This document shows positions 42,743-55,200 of a stretch of DNA of 64,000 nt, one piece after another. Both the position numbers and the translations under genes were made by a program. Location of the stretch: assembly GCA_038087015.1 (NCBI GenBank), contig JASBNA010000001.1, positions 1,860,001 to 1,924,000 of the forward strand, read 5' to 3'. The notes beneath the pieces are model-generated. The model was not told where the DNA came from, did not search any database, and saw nothing but the letters and a program-made list of their open reading frames with translations. Position 1 is the stretch's first letter. Every line of letters starts with the position of its first letter. Source of the stretch: Cerrena zonata. Its lineage: Eukaryota > Basidiomycota > Agaricomycetes > Polyporales > Cerrenaceae.

Positions 42743-43601
42743 TGGTACGCGTATTGAAGGAGTGAAGAATCTAAAGGAAAGCGGAGATGGACGTGGACGT
42801 GGGGAGAGAAGACGGAGCAAGATGTCGGCGGTTTTATATCTGAACGGAATCCGAACCATGCCACGGTAGCGTATGTAATCCAGGGGAGTGATGGAAGTGG
42901 ACAAAGTGGGAGCTGGGTGAAGTGGACAACACCAAATGGTCGTCCGGAAAGAGGGTCCCTGCGATTCGACGCTTCTTCACAACCGGTCGTGCGCCTGACC
43001 CCTTACCGTACCTCCCGATCTTCCCCAGACATATCTCTTTCCAGGCCTTGGTGTTTGATCCACGTAAAACATTGGTCAATGGATGTTCCGCAACCGCACC
43101 TCGGATCTGGAAGGGGAAAAACATAGTGTTAGCTGTGTTTTTAGTTTCCTTCTGCCGTGTACCTTTCAGTCCTCTGACACCTTGATATCGTGCGGGATCC
43201 CATACGTACCGTTCACCGTTCGCACCTATTTTTGTTCTGGAGTACAAGTTGCCTACATCTCCTAATGGAAAGCATCTCGACACGAGTCCATTCCGTGGGG
43301 AGGAGTTGACACTGGAACGCGACATCTGACTTCGCATAGCATCCTGGGCGGATCCAAGGTGCGTTTCGCATAACCTTTAGACTTCGTTCGAGGAATTCCA
43401 CCTCTCCATATACAGCAAGATCGAGCCAAAGAGATGTTTAATAATGTAAGGCGAATTATTGAATTTGTGATAACGTTCAGCAATAGAGTGGACATGTGAG
43501 CAAACATTGCGAGTGAGGTCGGCAGGTTCCAGGCTTCTGACCGATATGGACCGCCAAGGTTGTTGGTCTCCGGAGGGCAGACGATCTATACACAAACAAC
43601 A
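42743..43601. other. divergent intergenic region, no supported gene
   Basis: Open frames overlap on both strands (the longest, about 167 codons, minus 42834-43337). None has a family motif or a coherent exon chain. I treat this as the promoter region between GDPD-1 and the molybdenum cofactor gene. An uncharacterised short gene cannot be excluded. Confidence 0.4.
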
Positions 43602-46024
43602 TGTCCAGTATTCGGGTTGCTATTCTCACAGGTAAAGTAAAGTGCTTGAGTTAGATCCGTGTGTTCTGATGTCCGGTCGTACTGCAGTCAGCGATACAGC
43701 ATCGAAGGATGCGACCGCGGATCGGTCAGGGCCAACAATCAAGGCCATCTTAAGCAAAGAAGGATACGAAATAAAGGATTCAAGTATTGTCCCAGATGAA
43801 GAGGAACAGATCCGTAACACTGTCAAGACATGGTGTAGTTCCGGTGACATTGACCTTGTCTTTACCACTGGAGGTACGGGTTTCGGTGAACGCGATAGAA
43901 CGCCGGAAGTATGTTCCATCTGGACATAACCATCCCATTTACACTCATAGACTTTGATTGGATACTGTCTTTGTGTAGGCAATCTCGCCATTGATCGAAC
44001 GACCAGCATCCGGTCTCGTACACCTAATTTTATCTTCTTCGATAAAGCATACACCTCTTGCAGCCCTCTCTCGACCTGTTGCAGGTACCGTTGGTAAATC
44101 ACTCGTCATTACACTTCCAGGAAGCGTGAAAGCGGTCAAGGAGATCCTCGAAGCATTACTTCAGAATGGTCTCTTAGCCCATGCCGTCGACCTCATCAAA
44201 GGAGGATCCGGGAAAGATGTACATGTTCACTTGGCCGCTCAATCGAATGTAGATACCGACGCCGGTCACCATTCCCAGCATCATCACAGTCATACGCACA
44301 AACACCATCACGGACACGGGCATAGTCACGGACGTGGACATGGACATGGACATGAACACGGGCATGGACACGAACACGGGCATGGACATACTATTCCGAA
44401 GCCAAGGACAGCAGAACTGTTGTCTCAAGATCCGTCCGTAGATGGTATGCTTTTACTTCTTTTTTCCCATTCAGAATGAATTTGGACTGAATAACATCTT
44501 CATAGTACACGCACGCCAAAGAATATCACCATTCCCACTGATCTCAGTCAAGGATGCCCTTACATCTATCCTACAAGAAGTTGGACCTTTGTCATCTGTG
44601 GAACGTGCAGTCACTCTTGAGCTACGAGGCTGTGTGCTAGCTGAAGACATATATTCTCCTTCAAATATACCCACATCTCCTACTACAAATGTGGATGGTT
44701 ATGCCTTACGAGGTAAGACTCACCTTGCACAATTACAGAAATACACCTGATGTCGAACTCGATTTCTTAGCAAGTACACCTCCGGGAATATATCCTGTCA
44801 TTACCACCCCTACAGGGATCCTCCCGGAGGGCCATATTCTCTACCGAATCAACACTGGTGCTCCTCTTCCCGCAGGTGCCGATGCTGTGATTATGGTTGA
44901 GGACACTCGCGTCCACAGTACTCTTAAAGATCCCACTGGAGAGATCGAAGAAGAAAATGTTATCGAAATTCTTGCCCAAGTAGATGTTGGAGAAAATGTA
45001 CGAAAGCCCGGATCGGACGTGAAAAAGGGCGATCTGGTGCTTGAAAAAGGTATGTTGATTAGTAGTGCTGGAGGTGAGATTGGTACGCTGGCATTCGTGG
45101 GGAAGACCCAAGTAATGATTTCCATTATCTACACTCAATGTGAAGTCATTGAATTTTGCATACCAGGTCAAAGTCATCCCGAAACCGGTGGTAGCTATCC
45201 TTAGCACAGGTGACGAAATATTTGACCTACAATCTGATCTACCAGTTGGACAAAGTATCATCTGGGACACCAACCGACCGTCCCTCCAAGCCGCTCTCCA
45301 AGGAATGGGATATAAAGTTATCGACTTGGGTATCGTACCTGACAAGTACGCTTCAATTAGATTCCTCACCTTTGGTACTTACATTTTCATTAGATTGGAC
45401 GCACATCTAGTAGCACTCCGCAAAGGTATCCAATCTGCAGATATCATCATTACAACAGGGGGCACATCGATGGGTACAGGTGATCTTCTTAAACCTGCTA
45501 TTGAAAGACACCTGAAGCGGTACCATCCATTTCGGCCGAGTAAGCATGAAACCCGGTAAACCCACTACTTTTGCGACGGTCCCTACTGGATCGGAACGCA
45601 GACCCATCTTCGCGTTGCCCGGTAATCCTGCCTCCGCCTTAGTGACTTTCCACCTGTTCGTGGTCCCTGCGTTAAGGAGATTGAGTGGGTTAGCAGAGGC
45701 GTCATGTCATTTGCCAAGGGTCAGAGTACAGGTGAGCATCGCGTCTGCTTGTAGCTTCTTGAGGGAATTCTAACAATGGTCTAGCTGGAGGATACGATGC
45801 ATCTCGATCCTCGGCCTGAGTACCATCGGGTGATAATTAAATCAGAGATCGATGGCTTGAAGGCTTATAGCACAGGTGGACAAAGATCTAGTCGGGTCTC
45901 TAGCCTTGCAGGAGCGAATGGGTTGATAGTTTTGCCTGGTCTCGTGCAAGGAGGAGTTGACAGGTTGTACGCCGGAGAGAATGCTGAAGCGATTCTCTTC
46001 GGTGAACTACAATTGGGATCATAG
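43602..46024 (+). CDS. gephyrin-like molybdenum cofactor biosynthesis protein (MogA-MoeA fusion) with His-rich linker
   Basis: The start [10 protein letters not shown] is spliced to [20 protein letters not shown]. The G (MogA, molybdopterin adenylyltransferase) domain has [18 protein letters not shown] and [13 protein letters not shown]. The E (MoeA, molybdate insertion) domain has [102 protein letters not shown] and [18 protein letters not shown]. The G-then-E order is that of animal gephyrin. Between the domains lies a 41-residue segment (44267-44389) with 22 histidines, mostly HGH and HEH repeats. Near 45517 the frame changes by one base (an apparent extra A in CTGAAGCGG) just before [15 protein letters not shown]. 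The product makes cofactor for nitrate reductase and sulfite oxidase-type enzymes. Confidence 0.93.
44267..44389 (+). repeat. histidine-rich coding repeat (HGH/HEH units)
   Basis: CA[CT]-GG[CA] and CA[CT]-GA[AG] codons repeat with a six-base period over the second half. The translation has 22 His in 41 residues, separated mainly by Gly, Ser and Glu. It lies in the linker between the two enzyme domains. Confidence 0.9.
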
Positions 46025-46034
46025 GTCGTGTTGC

Positions 46035-46826
46035 TTATTTACGCATTTGCGCTAGCTCCTGTTGAATATGCACCAGTTGAAATTAGAATGTAGGAAGTTA
46101 TCGGCATGACAAAGACATACAAGTTCTTCGACATCAAGCTGCAATGCTTCGAGCTCCTTCTCCAACGCTTCTCGTTGTCGTACAAGCATTTGTACTCGAC
46201 GGGCATCGATTTTGGACATTCCCTTTGTGTTAACTTTGCCTCTTGCCGGAGCGGAATCTTGTTGGGATCCCTCGACCTGAAAGGCCATTGAGTTTTCACA
46301 GATTTGAACTCAATTCTATATCACTTGCCCTGGTCCGAAGCATGCTTTCCTGTTTCATCAGTAATCGTAGTCCTTTCTCCGCACGCGAAAGGAGCTCGTT
46401 TATTTGAGGTTCGATTTCTTCCGTTAGGTCTGCTTTATATTTCCGGATAGTCCCTTCATCAATCAGAAGAAAGACCTTTATGCAACAAATTGTGAGTAGG
46501 TTCAATGACGAAATCAACCACTAGACGTACTCTTTCGCTTTCAAGCACCCTGGACATGCGGGGTAGATCGTAAGTCCCAAGCCGCACGATTTCTTGAGTC
46601 TCGTAAGCCTGTGTAGAAGGGTTTATTATAGAGTTTCAATGATTGAAGCTGCTCAACCTACCTCATCACAGCAGTCCTCCATAGCCTGGACACAATCCCG
46701 TAAGAATGGACTGCATACAGCATAGTTATCACCGCGATAATGATCGGGGTGCCCTGCAAAGACGGACTCTCTTGGAGCATATCGCGGATGCAGTGATTGT
46801 CGAGATAGTCTGTCACTTCTCTGCAT
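46035..46826 (-). CDS. SPC19: DASH/DAM1 complex subunit Spc19
   Basis: The exons encode MNMQRSDRLSRQSLHPRYAP, then RESVFAGHPDHYRG, VCSPFLRDCVQAMEDCCDEA, YETQEIVRLGTYDLPRMSRV, LESERVFLLIDEGTIRKYKA and DLTEEIEPQINELLSRAEKG. These match the Spc19 core. A coiled-coil C-terminus follows (RRVQMLVRQREALEKELEAL) and a small last exon adds ELAQMRK. Spc19 is part of the DASH ring that couples kinetochores to microtubule plus ends. The stop lies only 10 bases from the convergent gephyrin-like stop, so the two 3' untranslated regions must overlap. One ACGCGT lies about 100 bases upstream of the start (46927-46932). Confidence 0.88.
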
Positions 46827-47408
46827 GTTCAAGTTCGAGTATAATAGACGTATGAGTATACGAAGGAGTTCTAAGATGACCGTAACTTGAGTTTAATTCA
46901 CAAAGTTCAAGCGACGCGACTGTGGCACGCGTTACGGCAGTCACCGAACACGTTCAAACTCCGACGGGCGATCGAGTATATAGAGGCGCGTCCAAACTTT
47001 TTTCTTTTCCCCAGTGTCCGTTCAACCTCTGCAAGCGTTAGCCTTCTTGGCACAGAAACTTTGGTTTCTGGGTGACGTTTCATATTTCCGGTTGACGGAG
47101 CGAGGTGCCTTTCGGGGTGCTCACAAGACCAAGCGCAATTGCTTCGACTCCCTTTCGTTGAGTCCATCTTCACGGGTGTTGATTTGACTGAGAGGTTGCA
47201 GTTGGAGTGGGTTGCGCAGCCTTATATTCCTTAAGTTGCTGTATAGTCTCTTTGGCTTCGGCTGAAGGGGTGTCACTATGTGACCATGACAGTTTGCTGA
47301 AACCATAGGCCGAACATTCTCATCTCATGAATTGTACTTGCTATAACTAATATATTTTTCTGATGATATACTATTGAACCAGCATGAATACTGAGTACTT
47401 AGGCCTCA
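46827..47408. other. intergenic, no supported gene
   Basis: Spc19 upstream region and 3' flank of the next minus-strand gene. No coding evidence was seen. Confidence 0.5.
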
Positions 47409-48024
47409 TCACAAAGTCCATCGTCCCTCTGCAGCTTCTTGTTTCAACCATTCTGCGAGATCCCTAACACCGGATGACGCCCATCTGGTTAGTTGCTCGG
47501 ATGAAACATGTCTTGCATTGGAAGCATCAGGACCGCGACGTGCACTGCGATGTGGTTTTGTACCACGGAGAGTGAGATTATACTTGTCTTCCAGAGAAAG
47601 CCACTCCAATTCTTCGAGCTTGAGACCACCAGCTGTAAGAAGCCATTGCTTTACCTCTTCTTCATTTCTACCCTCCGTAAGCTCTGGTTCAGTTGTAGAG
47701 GCGGCGGCAGGGGCAAATTGCGTCATGAAAAGCATGCCGTCCTCGATCTTGGAGCCTTTCTTGGGGTGAGGGATTGAGCCTGCGAGGATGTTGAGTTTGT
47801 TCCGATCAACAAACCAAGTGTTGATTGCATGCTCGAGTCTCTCTTGTGGAAGACCACGGTCATCGATGTCCAGTTCCTTCATAAATGTGCGAGTGCTCTC
47901 AAATGATATATAATAGCCCCCGACCCACCTGTAATAAGTAAGTATAAGAACAAAGGGTTCTATCATGCACAACTCACATTCTGGGACGGCCGACGGAAGA
48001 GTATGGAGAGCTCAGGGTGGCCAT
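47409..48024 (-). CDS. hypothetical protein, no recognised domain
   Basis: Exon 1 (MATLSSPYSSVGRPRM) is joined across one short intron to WVGGYYISFESTRTFMKELD. The protein ends LAEWLKQEAAEGRWTL at the TGA at 47409, about 185 residues. It is soluble, with a mixed composition, no signal peptide and no membrane helix. The stretch NTWFVDRNKLNILAGSIPHP, the helical EEEVKQWLLTAGGLKLEELE and a basic patch TKPHRSARRG look like genuine coding sequence. I recognise no family. It is probably a basidiomycete-restricted protein. Nothing in its surroundings suggests a function. Confidence 0.65.
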
Positions 48025-48938
48025 TCGAAGGTGTGATAGGTGCTGTTTGAAGCTAGGGGAGGTGAGATAGGTGCTGTTCGAAACTCACTCGCCGTCTGAA
48101 TTTATAGGTAGCCAATTCGCAATAAGACACAACACATCATGATACATGAGAACTGAGAAATAGATAACAATGTGAAAAGTTGCGGTGGATTATTCTATGG
48201 AATATTGGACCTCTGATTACACATTGCTGTATTTTCTATCGAACACATTAGGATATTCTAGATTTCATTATGTTGCTAGTAGATGAGCACCAGATTCGGT
48301 AGTGGATGTCTTTCCGTGAATTTAGAGTGAGTTCATAGTAGAAACCCGGGGTTTGCATCTAGAGACAGTAATAAATTATATTCCCCCGCTGTAAGAGGTT
48401 TTTTGGATGTACCCGCGGCACGGGTACGGATACGGATATCGCCGGTGATGTCATCGGCGCTGCTGCCTGCAACTTGAACTTGGTCACTGGCTTTCACATG
48501 TAGATATGCAGAAAAGCACTCAGAGAAGGAAATCTAGCGGGTACTTTAGTATAAGCTTTAGAGGCTGAGCCCCAGCTGCGGAACGGCAATCCGCCAGACT
48601 TTGACGGATGCCGCAGGAACCCTGGTAAATACTGGGAACTGCCTGGAATTGCCTACGAAGCACGCATGTTCGGCTGCGTGAGTACGTGTCTCCCCGTCAA
48701 CCCGTATCAGCGTGAGTACAAACCAGCTCATTTCCTCCTATTCCTGTCCTAAACGAGTGGATAGGATTTCGCAACTTTGCGTCTGATGCTGCTGCCGGGC
48801 CTTACGAATACCTTTTTTGTTAGCCGAAGATGATAAAAGGTGAATTGGTCACAATGGAAGCACCCCCTTTATCATCTCGGAGCCATTCTACCCTTCTTGC
48901 TTGCACGTTCGTCAACTGTATCTCTCTACTGTTCCACT
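48025..48938. other. divergent intergenic region
   Basis: Shared upstream region of the orphan gene and GDPD-2. A short direct repeat begins at once (48029-48085). No supported gene was seen. Confidence 0.45.
48029..48085. repeat. two-copy direct repeat, 31-base period, at the 5' end of the orphan gene
   Basis: AGGTG[T/A]GATAGGTGCTGTT followed by [T/C]GAA[G/A]CT occurs at 48029-48054 and 48060-48085, with three mismatches in 26 bases. It lies immediately upstream of the ATG at 48024. Confidence 0.75.
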
Positions 48939-50507
48939 ATGTCGATAGCAAGACGTCTACCTCAATGCTGGGGCCATCGTGGTGTAGGTCCTCGCGTTGC
49001 CACTATTTGAGCCTCTCTGAACTTTGCGGTGTGTTTAGGCTTCCGCTGCGTACCCAGAGAACTCCTTGGCTAGTTTCGAAGCCGCCATTAGAGCTGGTGC
49101 AGACGGAATCGAGAGCGGTGCGTTGTCATCGCTGCATTTTGCAGGCATCAATATTTAACCGTGCCCTAGACGTACATGTATCGATTGATGACGTTGTCAT
49201 TATGTTCATGATCCCTGTATGCGTCGATTCCTTGCTGCTCTATTTGTTCAACTTTGACAGACAAACCGACTCCAGCACTCGAGCGAACTACGAATGGTGA
49301 AGGTACGCTTCTCGCTGTTTTGTGTTATATCTACTCTGCTCAAGATAATTTTCAAGGTCTCATACGTGAACGCCTTTGGTATGGTCCTGGCGGAATGGAA
49401 CATCTCCGTACCACCAAAAAGCCAGAACAATCGATACCCACATTCGCCGAGACCGTTGCACTCCTCATGAAGGTATATGAACATGCTACACAACACATAC
49501 GACCTCGACGCTGAATGTCTATTCTCGCAGCCCGAAAATCGACATGTCAAATTCAATGTTGACGTGAAAGTTTGGAATAACCCACCTCGTTTATTCTCCC
49601 TCATGCACAAGATTATATCTGCACACCCTAATTGGGAGGTCGATCTTGCCCCTCGTATTTTGTTGGGTCTTTGGCATCCCGTATTCCTCCCTCATGCTAA
49701 AGAACTTTTACCATATTGCAAACGATCGTATATCGGGTTCAATCTTGATATTGGACGACAGTATTTCTGGAAGGACGTCGACGTCCTTTCGGTCAATTTC
49801 TGTGCTCTAGCTACACCTGAGGGTGAGAAGTGAGTATCGTTATTGTATCGTGTCATTCATTAATGGACCATTATTGATATATTTTGGTTTCAGATTCCGG
49901 AAAGATTGTAAAGCTGACGGCAAGGAAATCATGGTTTGGACCGTGAATGATCCTCGTTGGATGGTAGAGGTAAATAACCCGTATTACTTCTTTGAACTCT
50001 AGTTTCTCATTAAAATATAGGCTGTAACCTGGGACGTAGACGTCATTCTCACGGACGTACCTAAAACATGGTACTCTTTGAAAGACCGGCTCACAGGTAA
50101 ATCCAAGCCTCTATAAATCGCTTTCACAATTACTCATATTGTCCATTTAAAGCCGACTACGACAAAGTAATATCCCAACACTCTCGTAGCTTCCTGTGGT
50201 CCCAATGGCAGTTCTACTCTGCTCCTCAGGCATTCTTCCGCCGCCTCATTTTCAAACGGCTCACTCTGGCTGCGGGTCCACTTGATATCAACTTACCGAG
50301 GGCTCCCGTACCTGCTCCTGGTTCGCAGCAACAATCACTTATGAAGGTACATAATGATTCCATTGCGACTTAGCACCGACTGCAAGGCTTATGGACTGAA
50401 TTTGAATTTGGCGTTGTGTCGAATAGATGTATAGGAAACATGTGTTAGTTCCTTGTGCTGCTGCTGCGATCGCGTATGCTTTGTACACTACGGACTTGTT
50501 GAAGTAG
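48939..50507 (+). CDS. glycerophosphodiester phosphodiesterase paralogue (GDPD-2) with C-terminal anchor; one apparent frame break
   Basis: I choose ATG 48939 (MSIARRLPQCWGHRG), spliced to ASAAYPENSLASFEAAIRAG, ADGIES and DVHVSIDDVVIMF. Next come LERTTNGEG, LIRERLWYGPGGMEHLRTTK, PENRHVKFNVDVKVWNN, RILLGLWHPVFLPHAKELLP and IMVWTVNDPRWMVEAVTWDV with VILTDVPKTW. The catalytic signature is present. Near 49207 the sequence reads ATG-TTC-ATG-ATC-CCT where MFHDP is expected: one C appears to be missing. Unlike GDPD-1 the protein ends in a hydrophobic segment (VLVPCAAAAIAYALYTTDLL-K), which suggests membrane anchoring, as for the phosphatidylglycerol phospholipase Pgc1. It is a diverged paralogue in the opposite orientation. 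Confidence 0.85.
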
Positions 50508-52226
50508 AATGGAGTTTCGAAATGTCCAGTGTTGAAATAGATTTTCTATTCTTCGAGATTCTATTGTTGTACGTAGGCTATGTATTTTGTGATCCTAGAC
50601 CGCTAGAGCAGATGATATAGGGGTGGTAGCCATAAGGATAGGTAGGTAGGCATATTGACTACATAGTATGTCCCAGACAGCCTTCGCCGCTGACCGTGAC
50701 AATCAATCCAAAAAAACATCCACAGCTGAGCTTATGTTTATTGCCAATCTGCGGGTCGTGTTTGTCTTCCCTCAGGGTAGAGTAGAGACTGTAGCTGCCG
50801 AGACTATTATATGGGTTCAATCCTAAGTTCTCTAGTACAAGGTTGGTTACAACTTGAAGCTCGAAGGTATACCTCGTCGATGCACATATCATGATACACA
50901 CTGAAAAGGAACTTCGGGCCATCGACCTCAAGATTTATTGCGTTTTCTAAATTTAGCGCTGTAATTTGAAACTTCCACTGCTGATTACGTACGTCTACAA
51001 CTAGACGACACTCACCAAGTGCTTTATGCTACTCCACATAGGCCGCACTGACACGACCACTCGGCGATCTTACCAGCTCTTAGGGAATCTCATTCGCTAT
51101 ATAATTGCTCCGCTATCTATACCGCTATGGTGAGTGAACGTTGTTTTCAAAGGCGAACATCGACCCCGTCTGTATTGTTCGTGCAAAGACGAAAGAAAGC
51201 AACTTCCCAGATATCCTGTTGTCTCCTTAGGTGCTGCGTTTCCACCTGCTCTTGCAGGATGGCTAACCGCTTTGAGGAGACACCTGAAGGGTTAGATGAG
51301 GGTTCGTAATTTGCAAACGGAGCACGCTTTCTTTTTTTATCTGAGCATCCTCTTCTTGTGCTATACACTAACTACTACTCCGATGTTTAGATTGCTGATA
51401 TTAGGAGAATGCGATAATCTCAACGATTCGGAAGTCCAAGTCACATCTACGCAGGGGTCATGTTGAGTATCACCTTTTTTGCGAACCACGATTCGTCGTT
51501 AGGTACGCCATGAAGCTGGACGCTATGTTTGTCACCTTGTATACTTAATTTAAGATTCTACCTTGTTACTGAGACTTTTCGACGCTTAGTACTTGGAGTT
51601 ACTCCCCCGTCCAGCAGCCCAAAAATTTCTGCACAGCATATGAAACACGCTCCAAGATGAACTCGTTATGCGGCGGGATTCGTCTTTGCACTGTAGCAGT
51701 CGGGACCAAGCTTAGCTATGTGACTCCGAAATTCTTATGTTACTGGCCATCCTCTGGAGACTCGGGAGCTTCTCTGTTCGATATTCTGCACAGAATACGC
51801 AGGAAACCCTACTCACATGAAGATGGAATATCTCTGACCTGCTGCTGCACTATCCGTTGAGGAGCATACCAAGTGGTGTACGAGAATACACTCACTCTCA
51901 TCTTTTCTTTTCTTTTCTCCCTTTTAGTATCTTCGGCGGTAGTGTGTTCTGCGCATGTCGTGTTTGTTACTTCCAACATCATTAACAATCATTTTTCGAG
52001 GTTAGTATATTATTCTTGACTTCGCTGAGGTTCTTTCTTCCTTGGTTCTTGCTTAAGATATATCAAGCACATGTTAAGTAACTACGAAAAAGCAAATACT
52101 GTATCAATGTTGCTGCGTGACTCTAGACCATGATGGTGGCTGTGACAGGTCGCGTCGCAGCGCCAACGCGTCGAGATTCATATATTGCTGACGCGCCTTG
52201 CTGTGAAAGCAAACCTACTGGGCAAC
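50508..52226. other. gene-poor stretch, no supported gene
   Basis: 1.7 kb of mixed open frames with no motif. A pyrimidine-rich run (TTTTCTTTTC repeats) lies near 51900. One ACGCGT occurs at 52166-52171, just upstream of the first 2OG oxygenase gene. Confidence 0.45.
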
Positions 52227-55200
52227 ATGTCGGATGCACAGGGAGAAACAGACATTCGAGTATGTCTCTGTCTCATGTCGAAGAAAGCTGAGCTGAAAAC
52301 TAATCATTGTTTTATAATTAGGCCGAGCTGCAAGTCGCGCTTGAAACAAAACTAGATTTCTCAGGCTCGTTCTCTTACAAGCAAGACTTTCCTTCTGCAC
52401 CGAATCCTTCAATTACGATTAAGGATATAGGCCTCGTAGGATTACCCCTTAGTCAACGCGATGCCGCAGCAATCAAGTCAGTCGCAGAGCAAGCTCCATT
52501 TGGAAAGGGCGAACGAACCATCGTCGACAAGACCGTGAGGGATACTTGGGAGATTGATGCAAAGTTGGTCAGTACCCTCTATTATCATGTTTGTGCACGG
52601 CTGATTACCATCAAGATTGAGTTTGAGAATCCGACGTGGAAGGGTTTCATGGCTGAAACTGTCATCTCCGCATGTAAAGTCTTAGGCGTGAATTATCAAG
52701 CCAGTCAACCTCGCTCGGAACTGTACAAACTCTTATTGTACGAGACAGGTTCACAGTGTGTATCAAATTCCACACATTGCGTCGACCAGATATTCTAACC
52801 TCTCTCAGTTTCTTGCCACATGTAGAGTGAGTGCTTCTTGTATATGACCGCATCTCTTTCTCACAGATCCATCCTTCTAGTACCGAGAAGGCTGACGGAA
52901 TGTTCGCGACTATCATCGTAGTCTTGCCGTCTAAATTTACGGGAGGTGAAGCTCACTTATCTCATGGTGGTCTTTCGAAGGTGTACGACAGCAGCAAAGA
53001 CAGCGTCCACCAAACTACCGTCATGGCATGGTATACGGATGTTACACATGAGATCAAACCGATCACAAGTGGCTACCGTCTTGCTCTAGCGTATAACCTT
53101 GTGCACACCAAACAATCACTTCGTCCTGTCCTTTCATCGAACAACGACTTCATCGACGGAGTGCGTAACGCCTTGATCTCATGGAACGAATGTGAAGAAG
53201 ACGGTATACCAACACCCGAGAAACTGGTTTATCTTCTTGACCATAAATATTCCCAAGCTAACCTCCGTGCTGGTGCCCTAAAGGGTGCAGATGACCATAA
53301 GGTGTCTATCTTGGCAGCAGTTGCTGAAGAGCTAGGCTTTAATTTGGGGCTAGCCAGTGTCGAATTCCATCTTTCTGGAGCTGGCGACGACGATTGTCAT
53401 TATAGACCACAACGTTGGGATTGTTACAGTGATGAAGACAGTGACGATGGTTATAACGATGTGAATTTTGGTGAAGTCAGCGATCGTGATGTCAGCATTG
53501 AAACGTTCGTGGATTTGGACGGGAACCACATAGCGAACTCACTCGAATTCGACAATGAAACCGAAACTATTCCTTCCGACTTTGTCGAGGATATCGAATC
53601 TGGACCGTATGACAGGCAGGAATATGAAGGCTACATGGGTAATGTGAGTATATAGCCATATTTTCTCTTTGACGTGTTGTTGAAAAACACTTAACCTCTA
53701 GGGTGCTGGGTCGTTAGATCGTTGTATGTACATGAATTCTCTCTATTTGTATAGAGCTCACCTTAGTTTCAGGGTACCGCCGGACGATTCTTGTCATATG
53801 GCCGGAATGCAACGACTGCGAGGTTCGTTATGCGGGGTCATCCTTCCCGCTTGCACTTCGCAAAGTGAATACAGCGGATGTACCTCTTACGGAGCGCTCC
53901 AACATAGTCTCTTATCTACTCCGAAGTTCCAAACATGATTCGCCCGAGGTCGCCAAAACTGTAACTCAATTTGCCTCGGATACCGTCGATCATGAGCTCT
54001 GGAATCGTTGTGTTAAAGGTCATGATGCTAGTAAATCACTTACGATTTTCAAAGGGGAAGATATATTCAACGCTATCCTTATTTTGGGCCTTAACAATGT
54101 GAAGCAAACGTACGTCTTATATCTGCGTCCAATGATCGTGTATTGATACATTCCCCTCAGTGTGGAATCGCTTCTTCAAGGAGATTCAAGTAATCAAAGG
54201 AGATATGACACACTGGAGTACCTTCAAGAGCAGATTGAGGAGTCCGACGAGTCCCCGGAATTCAAAAAGACCACCGGATCATGGATAGAAGAACAGGTAG
54301 ACGTATTTTTGCGCACCTTGAAGAGACCAGAGAAAGGGGAGCAAGCCCTCTACATCCAACTCGCTATCAACCATGGAGGTGTGGAGTTTTTCCGTGATAG
54401 GTATGAGATTGTTTCGCTGCAATGCTCTCTAACGCTTACCATTTTACTCAGCGTATTCCCTCAACTAAAAGAGCATGCTTGGGGATCCTTTCTTTTGTCA
54501 CTGGCCGTTGACTTCCACCAGAACCAGCAATTGCCAGAATGTAAGGCAAAGAAGACTGTGATCCAAGACATCATTACGATTGCAATTTCGAAGGTCAAAT
54601 TCGAGGCGGTGAAACCCAAAAGCCAACAGGCGACATTCTTATATCCTTACAGCAGACCGAATGCTGTTACTGAAGCCCCAGGATTTGCCTTTGCCAAAGC
54701 TGCGGTACTCGCGTGTCAGTCGGCGCGTTGCACAGACCTGGTTCCACTCCTCCTTGAAAGACTTACAAGGGCGCTGAAAATATCTGATGATGCATGTCAA
54801 CGGATCGAACTTGTTGTGTTTCCACTTCTGGATTTTTTACGTGAACGAAAGATTGTTGGCGAACAAACAATTCCAAAATTGGAGAAGCTCTTAGAGGTAA
54901 TAATAAACCTTTATCTCACGGCACCACCTTCGAGTGTTTTGTCATTCACTCAACCAACCGTTGATGCTCTGTTCCGAGCACTATCATTGCAGGACAATAT
55001 CAAATCGTTGTTTTTCAGAATGTAAGTAACTTGCAATTTTTGAGACCATGTGACGCTAAATGCTGATCATTATTTAGCGTTTTGCCCAAGCTTTCGCAGG
55101 TTCCTTCAGGTTCCAAGGGCCTCGAGGTTGTCTTTCGCAAGCTGTACGACTGCCGATCACAGTTCCACGTCCCAGAGGGATATTCCGGAATCACAATTCG

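Noticed and set aside
42834..43337. 167-codon open frame on the minus strand between GDPD-1 and the molybdenum cofactor gene
   Set aside because: Competing long frames occur on the opposite strand in the same place, no motif is recognisable, and it lies in a divergent promoter position. Length alone is not enough.
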